Shown here piece by piece: positions 1-45,345 of a stretch of DNA of 64,000 nt. The stretch is from Gavia stellata (taxonomy: Eukaryota > Chordata > Aves > Gaviiformes > Gaviidae), in the NCBI RefSeq assembly GCF_030936135.1, contig NC_082620.1:4526001-4590000 (forward strand), given 5' to 3'. The position numbers and the translations under genes are program-made. The notes under the pieces are model-generated. The model made no database searches. It was given only the letters and a program-made list of their open reading frames with translations, and had not been told where the DNA came from. The first letter of the stretch is position 1. The number at the start of each line of letters is the position of its first letter.

Positions 1-194
1 TACGCAGAATGATGTTTTTTGCAGAATGTCATCCAGAGTGACCATGGCCATACCGGCAGCAAGAAAAAGTATCAAGAACTGCTACTCATGAGCAGCTCTT
101 TGGTGCTGCCCCTTTTTAATAAAGTTTTTTAAATGGTCTTGTATTAAAAAATTAAAAATAAGTAAAGGGCACTTTGAAAAACAGCTCTGTTCAC

Positions 195-36065
<35,871 letters not shown>

Positions 36066-36169
36066 CGCCTTCCTCTTAATGGTGAACGGAGGGAGGGCGC
36101 TTTCCTCCGCCCCGCCGAGGGGCAGCTCCGAGGAAGCGCTCTCCTGCCGCCTCTGCCCCCCGGGGCGCC

Positions 36170-36181
36170 TCACAAGGGCAT
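36170..36181 (-). other. Minimal upstream ORF (Met-Pro-Leu-stop) in UBE4B leader
   Basis: ATG CCC TTG TGA lies about 105 nt upstream of the UBE4B start codon, inside the inferred 5' untranslated region. It is complete and closed, so reinitiation at the main ATG would be possible. Whether it is in the mature leader depends on the transcription start. Confidence 0.45.
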
Positions 36182-36412
36182 CTCCGGGGCGGCCGCGCCG
36201 CGCCTCGCCCGCCGGCAGCCGGCCCCGCCGCCGCCCCCGGCCCGCTCCCCGCCGCCCGTCCGCGCCTCAGCTGCCGCCGCGCCCCGCCGCGGTCCACGGG
36301 GGAGCCGCCCCCCGGCTGACCCAACCCGCCCGCGCCCCTCAGCCTTGGCCCCCGCCCGCACCGCGGCCCCTGCCCCGCGCAGAGATTATTCATCAAAACA
36401 AGAGGGCGGCGG

Positions 36413-36498
36413 CGGCCATCTTGGGGCGGGATCACGTGAGACCGCCCGGCGCCGCGGAGGGAGCCGGGCATGCCGGGCCCCGCGCTGCGCCGACCAAT
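36413..36498 (-). promoter_or_regulatory. UBE4B: UBE4B core promoter motif cluster (YY1, GC box, E-box, CCAAT)
   Basis: On the minus strand, from upstream to downstream, the segment shows CCAAT in inverse orientation (36494-36498), a palindromic TCACGTGA E-box (36432-36439), a GC box (36425-36430) and the YY1-type element CAAGATGGC (36415-36423). YY1 elements usually lie just downstream of the start site in TATA-less promoters, so initiation near 36425 and a leader of about 360 nt are inferred. Confidence 0.55.
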
Positions 36499-38832
36499 GG
36501 CAGCGCTGGGAGGCGGGGCGCGGCGCGGCGCGCGGGAGGGGCGGGGCCCAGCGGCTCGTCGTGGCGGCGCGGGAGGGGCGGCCCGCGCGCGCCATGGCAA
36601 CGGGGGCGAGAGCGGTGCTGAGGGGAGGCGGCCCTGAGGGGCGGGAGAGGGGCGGGAGGCCGGGAGGGGGGCCCGGGGCAGGGGGGAAGGCGGGCTGGGG
36701 AGCGGGTCGGTGAGGGGCGGGGAGAAGGGCGGGAAGGAGGGAGCTGCCCGCCCGCAGGCGCCTCGCCGCTTGCCCGGAGGCGGGAGCAGCCCCGCAGGTA
36801 CGGACGTGGGGATCCAGGCGGGGGTTGGGCTACGAAGTCGTCCCGTTTTAATGGGTCCATACGCGCTCCGCTCCTTTACGGTGTTAGCCCACTTCTCAGT
36901 GACGAATGATTGATATTCTACAGCCTTTTTGTCCAATTATTACAATCTGTGTAACATACCAAGGGAAAAGGAGAGCACTAAGCCCCCACTGAGTACTGGG
37001 CCTTAGCCCTTTCTAAGTGTACTTTGAACCTGAAGTATTTTCTTCCTTTCTTGTGTAAAAACACAAAGTTTTCCACACCTAGTTCTTTCATGATACCACA
37101 AAATGATATTTTTGCGAAAGATAGCCATCTTTTCCTCCTCTTTTCCCTCACCCTCAAAGTAAAACTCCATCTGGAGAACAAACCAGCCAGGGTCTGTGTG
37201 GACCTTAAGTGAGTTGGACGTTCACTTCCAGCTCCGCTTGTTTGGTCGGTTATACTACACGTAGGTGAAAAAAGGATTTTGAGAAGTTGCTCTTTTGGAA
37301 CAGGACAAAAAAAAATGGGAGTTGCATCAGCAGATTTTTGCCCCAGGATGAACAGTCACTAGTAATAAGATCTTAATAGACAGCTATGCACAGTGCAGCG
37401 TAGTTTGACTCAGCGAGTGAAAGAATCCCATAAAAGGAGGACAACAGGATGTTTTTAAGATGGAATCAAATTGGTCTGTATGAACAAGGGATAGAATTAA
37501 GACATATTTCCATAAGCACTGCAAATAATTATAAAGCAATAAAATTGAACAGGGTTTTTTTAATGCATATATGAGGCAGATATGGTATTTGGTCTTCTAT
37601 TTCAGTATGCATTTTCCTTAACGTACTGTATTGATTTAAAGGTGTTCGAACAAAACCAATGTTTTTGATTACTTAAGGTGCCCAGAATGGGAAACAAATT
37701 ATTTTGTAAATAATTGGATCATAAAATATATTGCCAGTCTTTTGTAGAACATATGCATATTGTTACCTTTGATTTTTAGATGATGCTTCATTTTGTGTTT
37801 CTTTATCTTCTTTGGATTATGCTTCATTTTGTTGGAGGTTTTTTTCCAATGGAGTTGGGGCTATAATCCAAAGCACGGGCTTTTACGTGATTTCGCTTGC
37901 TGGTTTGTTCTTACGCTAAACTGTTGGTTTATTCCATATTATATAGTCATTGCACAGAACAGTATGCAAGAAAATTAGTAGGGGACTACACACAGATTTA
38001 TGCCTTAAAAGCTTTTGAGTATAAACTAGTAACCTTAAAGGTATTTCTGACGGTGTCAAGGAAGAGAGTTACGTGCTCTGTTTAAAAGTAGTCTGTACAA
38101 GTCTGTCACTAAAACCAACTTTTAGAAACAATAATAGCAAAGTACCTTCAGTGATACAACTCCTTACCTTTTTATTTATCACTTGTATAACTTTTTTCAT
38201 ATCATCATTAGAGAAAGTGTTCTAGAGACTGTGAATCCTGGCTGTTCTTTTGGTTCTCCATTGTCTATTTTGATTGTAGAATCCAGAAGGCAACACATTT
38301 CTGTTCACCTATCTATAAAGTACTCTCACATGCAGCTGGTGTACCTTAAAATCATTACAGTGTGCACGGTCAGCAGTTGCACTAAAAAACTCGGAGGATG
38401 GTTGATGAAAAAGTTTCACCATCAAAGCAATAGCATAAGATAATTGAAGTTGTCTGAAACACCTTTGAATAAAACCCTCCAAGTGCTTCTCTGGGGAGTT
38501 TTGTTCTTGTCCTTCAGTTCTGTAGTTCAAGTGCATATCTTCTTGGCAAAGAAGAACATGTGACTGCTCCCTTTCTTTTTATCACCTTGCATTTCAAGAC
38601 GTTTGACTTGTATTTTGAGAAAGCACATGAATTGGTTAGCATATAAATGTCACTGTAGTAGCTTCTCTCATCCTCAAGATCTCCAAAGCATCCTCAAGCG
38701 AGTTCTGCATAGCATTACTGCTTTCAAATCAGCAATTTGAAGTAGGAAGGTAACAATAAGAAAAGCAATATTACTGCTGATAATAACTCTTCTATATTTC
38801 TAACAGTAAGGACTTCCTAATAGCAGCCTTAC

Positions 38833-38967
38833 TTGCCCAGAGAAGTTGTGGATGGGGCTTTGAGCAACCTAGTCTAATGGAAGGTGTCCCTGCCCATGAC
38901 AGGCGGGGTTGGAACTAGATGATCTTTAAGGTCCTTTAAAACCTAAACCATTCTATGATTCTATGAA
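38833..38967 (+). mobile_element. CR1-type LINE 3'-end fragment
   Basis: The segment matches the avian CR1 3' end in order: TGGAAGGTGTCCCTGCCCAT, GGCGGGGTTGGAACTAGATG, ATCTTTAAGGTCCTTTAAAA, and the diagnostic terminal octamer repeat ATTCTATG ATTCTATG. It is heavily 5'-truncated, as most CR1 copies are. Confidence 0.92.
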
Positions 38968-40378
38968 TTATTACTCTTCTAGTCATACAGGTCTCTAAGG
39001 TTGCATTTTTCTGATTTCTACTTGAAGTCTCTCTTTGTACTAACAGAGTGCTTAAGGTTATCACTGCCTTTCTGTATTGCTTCTCATGCGTATCTTCTTG
39101 GAGTGCACAGCTTAAAAGTTGTGGGGTTTAGGAGTATCTGCAATATTTAACACTTGCAATACTGCTGTTAGGAACCCCTTAATTTAAGTAAAGATGTTTA
39201 CGTTCCCGAAGTGCCATCTAGTGGAATAGCTCAGCCTGCCTGCCTGGCTGTTCCTGTCTATTGGGGTAGATGTGACAGTAGGTTTGCTGCATGAATTTGT
39301 TATTTATATTAGAGTAACTTATATTAGAGTAACATGGTAACAGTAATTTTGCTTTCAAATAAATGAAAGTTACCCAGTTCCAGGAGGAGGACACTGTCAG
39401 GATCCATGGAATAAACACCAAGCATTTTACTGCTGGTCCCTCAAATTTCCCTGACTGTCTAAGACGACTAGTTCTTCATCTTTTGGGAACTAGCTTAAAT
39501 TTATGTAGTCTTCTAGTAACTATATGGGGGGGATTCAATCTAACAAAAAGTCCTCCAAGCTTCAACAGATTTTTGTCTGCCTCAGGTGGTAGCTTTAAGA
39601 ATTCTGAACTGACAAGTAGCAGAAAGGTAGTGTTACTTATGTTTTGAAATGTCAGGTATTACTTTAGAATTTTTTTGCATAGAAAGTAGTTAAGTTATAA
39701 GCTTAAGCTAGATTTAATCAAACTCTTTTCTTTTTCCACTAGTGATAAGATCCCTGCAATGTTACTGTTACCAACAATATGCAGCAACTCATTTCACATC
39801 TAACTACCAAGTTGATCTGACCACTTATATGTGTTTATACAAGGCAGAATAAAACCTACTTCTCTATGCAAGATTACACAAGGTCAAAAAGAAAAACATC
39901 TAACCGAATTGAACAGATGTATGCAAACAAATTTTAACTAAAGAAGCATTGTTTTCACTCTGTATATGTACTGATAAAGTTCAATTATTTTGCAGACTGG
40001 AATCTACATGGATTACTCAGACCTATCTCCATTGTTCTGGGATTTGATCACAGGCTGGTTTCCTCTGGTAAGCTGAATTTAATTATTCTGAGAACAAAAC
40101 AGCTATGGTGCAATATAGGACCTTACATTACACATTTAAGATACAAGCAAGTGGAGTAACTACTACTCTGCATCTTAAAGAGAAGTATTTTGAATAATCT
40201 GTATTCTTTGTTGTCTGCTTCCTTTGCTGTTATCTTCGCTTCTCTACCATCCTTGCCCCTCTGTTTTGTTTGATGTTGGTATGCCCCTTTAGAATAGGCA
40301 GTTTTTCTTGTTTTGATTTAGACTGTTAGTTAATTAGAGACCCAAGCCATATCACTTATGTTTTGGTGTTTTGTTCCG

Positions 40379-40393
40379 CCCCCCCCCCCCCCC
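40379..40393. repeat. 15-nt C homopolymer (G15 on the RBP7 strand)
   Basis: An uninterrupted run of 15 C, followed by t and cc. Read on the RBP7 strand it is a G15 tract about 55 nt after the distal AATAAA. Confidence 0.9.
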
Positions 40394-40488
40394 TCCAAAA
40401 ACACATTCAGAAGTCTGGTACTTAAGATCGGTTTGGTTTTGGGCATTTATTAGCAAAAATCAAATCTTTAACACTGGCAACAGCAGAC

Positions 40489-40494
40489 TTTATT
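40489..40494 (-). terminator. RBP7: RBP7 candidate poly(A) signal AATAAA
   Basis: AATAAA on the minus strand 139 nt after the stop codon. A second copy is at 40446-40451. Either would give a short 3' untranslated region; the G15 tract further downstream could help termination. Confidence 0.6.
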
Positions 40495-40632
40495 TCCTGA
40501 GCCAGAAACATCAGACCATTTAGGTTAATAGGTACAAGGAATCAGTTCTTGTCCATACAGCCATCACTGGACGTGAGGATGCATAGTCTCCTGTACATAG
40601 CTGTCTCTCCACATAGGAACCAGTACAAATAT

Positions 40633-40683
40633 TCAAGCTCTCTTGAAGACCTGTTTACATACTTGATTCTCACAACGAAGCTC
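40633..40683 (-). CDS. RBP7: RBP7 coding exon 4 (stop)
   Basis: 51 nt, residues 119-134, [16 protein letters not shown] and TGA. Acceptor TTTTTTTGTAG. The terminal Cys-Lys-Gln-x-Phe motif is typical of cellular retinol-binding proteins. Confidence 0.95.
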   Translation of the reverse strand, partial: ELRCENQVCKQVFKRA

Positions 40684-43600
40684 CTACAAAAAAACCCGAA
40701 CAAGAATATAGATGTATATAGTAATCCAAAGAACTGCTTCTAAAAGTAAACACAGATCCTTTGCCATGACTGACCACCACTCTGCTGCCATGCTAATAAG
40801 CTATGCTTAACATTCCGAATTTAACTATGCAAGACAGTGAAACAATTAAGTTGTTCCAACTAAACTAAAATCAAAGCAGAATGTGCTCCCTGTGTACCAT
40901 CCATTACAAATACTACAGAGCTAGAAGACTTGTGCACATCATGACCACATTATATATCTTATTTTTGTCATACAGAGACAGAACTAGTAGAAATCTGAAG
41001 TAAATACCAGGTGGAGGTCATCTCCTTCAAGCCAGTGAGTCCAGCCCCTGTTCTTCTTCTCACCAGTCTGGACACAGACAAGTTTGTCATTTTCCCAGGT
41101 AACTAGGCTCTGTGGAAGAGGAAACAAAAAAAGTGTTTCTGTATGTTTTTGTCTCAGTTCTGCAATATACTCATAGACAGTGTCCTTTTTTCCTGGATAA
41201 AAGGGGACCTAAATACTGCTCCTGCGGGAAAGTGAAACTCCTTGTCTCTAACTCAGGCTTCTGCCTCTGCCTTGCATTACAAATAGTATTCTTGAAACAA
41301 TTTCAGTTCAAGTAGCTGGATTGATCACAACATCTTAATTTTGTCACAGCCTCTTGATTTTATATATTGTCTTACCTTGCATTTTCTGTTATCCAGGCCT
41401 TTATTATCTTCTTCAAACTCTTCTCCAATTTTGAATTGAAGCAAATAATCTCTGAATGTGCTTGTGGTATGGATATAAAATGAATCGCCATCTTGTTTGA
41501 TCACTTTCTGAGGCTTCAGCATTTTTGCTATCTTGCGTGTTGCAAAGTCAATACCTTGGGAAGGAGGCAAAAAGGTCAGAGTTGTATTTATCACCAGCCC
41601 TTCTGACAGTAAGGACTTCCCTTAATTACTGCTAGAAGCATTTCTTGGATAGTTTGACCTTACTGCTATGCAAGGTTTTGTTGTTTGTATTATTGGGGGT
41701 TTTTTTTGTTTGTTTAAAGCTGTATGTTACACAGATCAAGTCATGTTCCTGTATATTTTACTCTTCAGAAACCAGTTTACTCAATTGTTGCACAATTCCT
41801 ATGCAAGAAATCTAGGACTTTGATTCAGAAGAGTCCTTTTAGGAGTCAGGGAGAATTGGTTTCCCCCACACAGACACACGAAGCTTGGTCTCAGACTTAC
41901 CCCCTGCTTAGCTAGAGGGAATAGTTAATGCCTATTCTCATCCTTTGTCAGAGGAAAGGCATTATGTGAATTAACAAATCATCTTTGTACCCTATACCTT
42001 AAATAGGGTAAAATGAAGGGCAGTCCTAAAATGAATTTCACAGGCTTGTTTTCAGGACCTGCCACTTGCTATTAACATTTTTTAAGTGCAACTACAAAAC
42101 GTCACACTTGTCAAAAGATTACCTGGTTATCTATAACGATAATTATAGATAACCTTTAACAGAATCCTGATGTTCTCAGTAATGCTGAGCTTAAAGCAGT
42201 GCTTCTAGAGTTTGTTCTATTTCTCTAGTGAACATTTGTTTCTTTAGAGGAACAGGCCATCTAGTTGGCAGGCAACTGAATTACATTGCATCCCAATAGC
42301 ATGCTCAGAGTGGGTTTTCAGGAAGGGGGACAGGTAAAATGGGGGGGCTGTGCCTTAATTTAGTTGTTTTCATCACTAGATTAAAAGTGTCATTTTATAG
42401 GACCAGTAGAAGTTTCTCCCTTTATGCAGGCTGGGGTTGTGATCTTCTTGACAGGGTGTGTTCAGCTACCATGTGTTGAAGCATATGGCTCATTATGCAG
42501 TCTGTGTTTGAAGTGGGACTTCATTAGTGTATGCATTACAGAAGTGCCAGAATCTGTCAGTCATATTTTTACATGGTTACCAGTTTATTTTAGCATAGAG
42601 GGGTTTGAATTCAGTACTGGCAATAGCCATACCCATTAAGCCTAACATGGTTATAAGACTGTATAAATACAAGCTACTTACAAATCTATTCTTTAAAGGT
42701 AGATACTGAATTGAAGGAAAGGCTAGGCTTGGAATAGCCATGTCCTTATATGAAACCCTGTAGTTACTCAGCTGATCAGATACTAGCTTCCTCTACTTAC
42801 CCTGGCAGAAGAGTTTTTTCATTCTAGCTCTACAATATTGACTTCAGTCCTTGTTTTGTTCAGCATACTAGCAATCAAGCAGGACTAATTAAAGATCAGT
42901 TGTAAGTCATCAACAGGATTCTTTGCCTTTACTTTTAAGTAAGTTCCCCCAATTACATGCTGAGAACAAACTGCATTTTTCACAAGATTGTTAGTTATGT
43001 TTTATTTAAAAAGCCCTTTACTTAGCTGGACAATGTTTATTATCAAGGAACAGACAGAATCTCTATTCCATTTGAAGACATTAACACATTAAGAGTATAT
43101 TACTTAGTATTCAAACTGAGGAATAAATTCTCATTATGGGAGCACCCTTTCCTTTTTTTCTAACTGGTAACACAGCAGGCTAGGAAACAGAGAGGAGTTC
43201 TTTCACCATGTTAAAGATACCAACAAAACAATTTAAGTAGGTCACCCAGCATAGATACAGCCAGAAAATAGATTTAATTCTAGTTATGGATGCAATAACC
43301 AACAAGGGACGCTGCTGGTCATCAATTTACACAAGTCAAAAAACCAGAAAGGAGTGGGAGATGCAGGGAGAAGAGAAGGCAGCACACAAGGTTGCCTGCT
43401 CTCACAGTCTGTAATGAGCTTTGTACAAGAAAGCTAATAAAGTACTGAGAACTTTCTTAGTTCCCCCTTAAAGCACCGTTAATCACTCTCTCTAAAAGAG
43501 CTGAGCAAGGTAAAAGGTTAGCTTCAAGCACTCCAGAAAAGGGACAGAGAGACTTACCAACAAGTCACAATAACAAGAGAAGTATTTTGTAAGCGGTTTA

Positions 43601-44087
43601 AAGATAAATGACACCAAGTTAAAAAACTCCCTGGAAGTGGCAAATACCCAAGCACTTTCCATTGTTATTTAACATTTAATTAACCCTAGACATAGATTCT
43701 GTAAGTTTGTGCTCAAAAGCAAGAGAAATTGAGTGGACAAAGCAAACACTTCCCTGTCTCTGATGAAAGTTCTACAAAAATTCTACTTTTAACAACTACT
43801 AGTCTGAGACATTCTTGAAAGCTGCAAGGACACTTGGGTGACAGGCTAAAGTATAATTAATGCTGTCTGTTTATCAATAAACTAAGATACTTCCATTTTT
43901 TTAGAGAAAAAAGCTTCAACAATATCTAGGTTTTAGAAGAACTCAGACTCTTAAAATTCAGGAGGACCCTTATGGGGGAAGAGAGGAAGGATAGAATCAG
44001 GTTTTTTCACCTACCTAAGGCCACCATATAACCTTCAAAGTTGTCATTGCTGATAAGGTTCCAGGTTCCACTGAAATCCACAGGCAT
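40633..44087 (-). CDS. RBP7: RBP7, cellular retinol-binding protein 7 (CRBP IV)
   Basis: RBP7 is a small cytosolic beta-barrel of the intracellular lipid-binding protein family that carries retinol. Exons 44015-44087, 41376-41554, 41008-41109 and 40633-40683 join to 405 nt, 134 residues plus stop, the human length. The 73/179/102/51-nt exon pattern is the classic four-exon family layout. The protein starts [20 protein letters not shown], continues [18 protein letters not shown] and ends [13 protein letters not shown]. Residue 109 (108 without Met) is His in GWTHW; RBP7 and RBP5 have His there while RBP1 and RBP2 have Gln, which supports RBP7. Its place between UBE4B and NMNAT1 agrees. Human RBP7 is expressed in adipose and endothelial tissue. 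Confidence 0.96.
41008..41109 (-). CDS. RBP7: RBP7 coding exon 3
   Basis: 102 nt, residues 85-118. It encodes [20 protein letters not shown] and [14 protein letters not shown], with the ligand-contact His. Acceptor CTTCCACAG, donor CTG|GTATTT. Confidence 0.95.
41376..41554 (-). CDS. RBP7: RBP7 coding exon 2
   Basis: 179 nt, residues 25-84. It encodes [20 protein letters not shown], then [20 protein letters not shown] and [17 protein letters not shown]. Acceptor CCTTCCCAAG, donor AAG|GTAAGA. Confidence 0.96.
42125..42154. repeat. Perfect inverted repeat, 12-bp arms and 6-nt spacer
   Basis: Left arm ggttatctataa (42125-42136) and right arm ttatagataacc (42143-42154) are exact reverse complements around the spacer cgataa. 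It lies in RBP7 intron 1. Confidence 0.9.
44015..44087 (-). CDS. RBP7: RBP7 coding exon 1
   Basis: 73 nt, residues 1-25, [20 protein letters not shown] then MVAL, donor TTAG|GTAGGT (phase 1). The ATG context is GCAATGC. A TATA box lies about 80 nt upstream. Confidence 0.94.
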
Positions 44088-44164
44088 TGCCAGACTGTGG
44101 AAAGAAGATATAGTCAACCTCTGACCAAAAAGCAAAAATGAAGAAACAGTTTTCCAACCATGCC

Positions 44165-44171
44165 TTATATA
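44165..44171 (-). promoter_or_regulatory. RBP7: RBP7 TATA box
   Basis: TATATAA on the minus strand, 78-84 nt upstream of the RBP7 ATG, within CTTATATAAGG. A start site about 30 nt downstream (near 44140) would leave a leader of about 50 nt. An inverse CCAAT (ATTGG on the minus strand) is at 44239-44243. TATA-driven promoters are usual for this gene family. Confidence 0.7.
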
Positions 44172-44904
44172 AGGAAGACTGTGGGTGGGATTACATCCGA
44201 GAGCCTTTCTGATGGAGGGGAAGGGTACTATTGCTGAGCCAATAGGTGAGAGGGTATTTGTAGATCAGCTTCAGCTGCATTGGAGGGAAAAGTTCACAGT
44301 TTCTGAAATCTTTGTGTGGAGCAAATGTTAATAGCCCAAGAGTCGCAATGCAAACCAAAAAGTGGTTTAAACCATTTGTGTCCATCTTGTATACTTTAAG
44401 GGGAATCATGGACAGATTTTGTCACTAGTAAAATTCCCTGCATGTATATTAGATCTGTGGCTTTATAGTCTGAAATCTACATATTTGTTGAAACGGTGAT
44501 CTACCCACTGTAAATATATGCTATATTTGAACAGACAGGGATTGACTGTTAAACTGTGGATGGTATAATATCAGCAAATTTTAAAGCAGTACCTATGACA
44601 CAGTAATAGAGATAAGTATTACAACTTGTTGGTTTATGTCTGGAGTGAATAGCAGGAAGCATCGTTGTCTAGTGGTTATAACAGAAAAGTGAAAGACAAA
44701 TCTTGTTATGTATGTTATTCTCTAATGTGACTCTCAATGCAGCTCTACTGTGCTACAGTTTACCTATTTATGTTCTGGTTTCTTCAATGCTTTTAGTTAT
44801 ATCCTAGTTAAATGAACATACATATACAAAATTCTTTATTTTCTCAGATGCCTTACCAGCCCGAAAGTTTGTGTAACAGTTAGACATGAGGCAGCATATC
44901 CAGA

Positions 44905-44946
44905 GGCCTGAGCTCTGTTCCCAGTTCTGCAGCTCTGTATTTATCA
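44905..44946 (+). mobile_element. Possible tRNA-derived SINE fragment (MIR/CORE-like, central part)
   Basis: GCCTGAGCTCTGTTCCCAGT and TCTGCAGCTCTGTATT resemble the segment of MIR-like SINEs that reads about ...CCTGAGTTCTATTCCCAGCTCTGCCACT. The similarity is short. A further piece resembling the SINE head (TGTCTAGTGGTTATAAC) is near 44667. Confidence 0.4.
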
Positions 44947-45239
44947 GTTTTCCTAGATGGGAAAGAGGACGAATACCTTAAGTGATGACCCAGCAATGTA
45001 TTTTGAAAAGTGAATAAAGAATGCTTGACTTTGAAGAGAAAGGATATATAAGGAATTTAGAAGTGAGATTTTACTTCCTTCAGAAGATACATAATTCTCC
45101 AATCTCTTGCAGTTCCTCCATCTGTGGTTGCTTTGCAAACTGTATGCCTTATTGGTACAATTTACCAAGTGAGAAATACGAATTTAATAATCCTGAACAA
45201 CTAGGCACTCTGGAATTGCTAAGTACAGGGGAGATAGAT

Positions 45240-45345
45240 AACTTCGTACCTCAGTTTCCTCATCGGTAAAATGCGGAAAATAATAATTCCCAAAGTCACA
45301 CGTATGTTTTGAGCATTAGCTTAATCCCACACTTTAAATGGTGAG
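45240..45345 (+). mobile_element. MIR/CORE-like SINE tail fragment
   Basis: ACCTCAGTTTCCTCATCGGT then AAAATGCGGAAAATAATAAT closely follows the well-known MIR tail consensus (CCTCAGTTTCCTCATCTGTAAAATGGGGATAATAAT). The following TTTTGAGCATTAGCTTAA fits loosely. Such copies are old, shared amniote relics. Confidence 0.6.

Larger units (their letters stand above)
36831..40445. other. Intergenic region UBE4B-RBP7
   Basis: About 3.6 kb between the UBE4B CpG island and the RBP7 3' end. It is AT-rich, with one CR1 fragment (38833-38967), a duplicated 15-bp word TTATATTAGAGTAAC near 39304-39333, and a 15-nt C run at 40379-40393. I see no exon. Confidence 0.7.

Noticed and set aside
36076-36936. Minus-strand 286-codon open frame overlapping the UBE4B promoter
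   Set aside because: Different frame from the UBE4B start, ends before it, and is again a CpG-island artefact.
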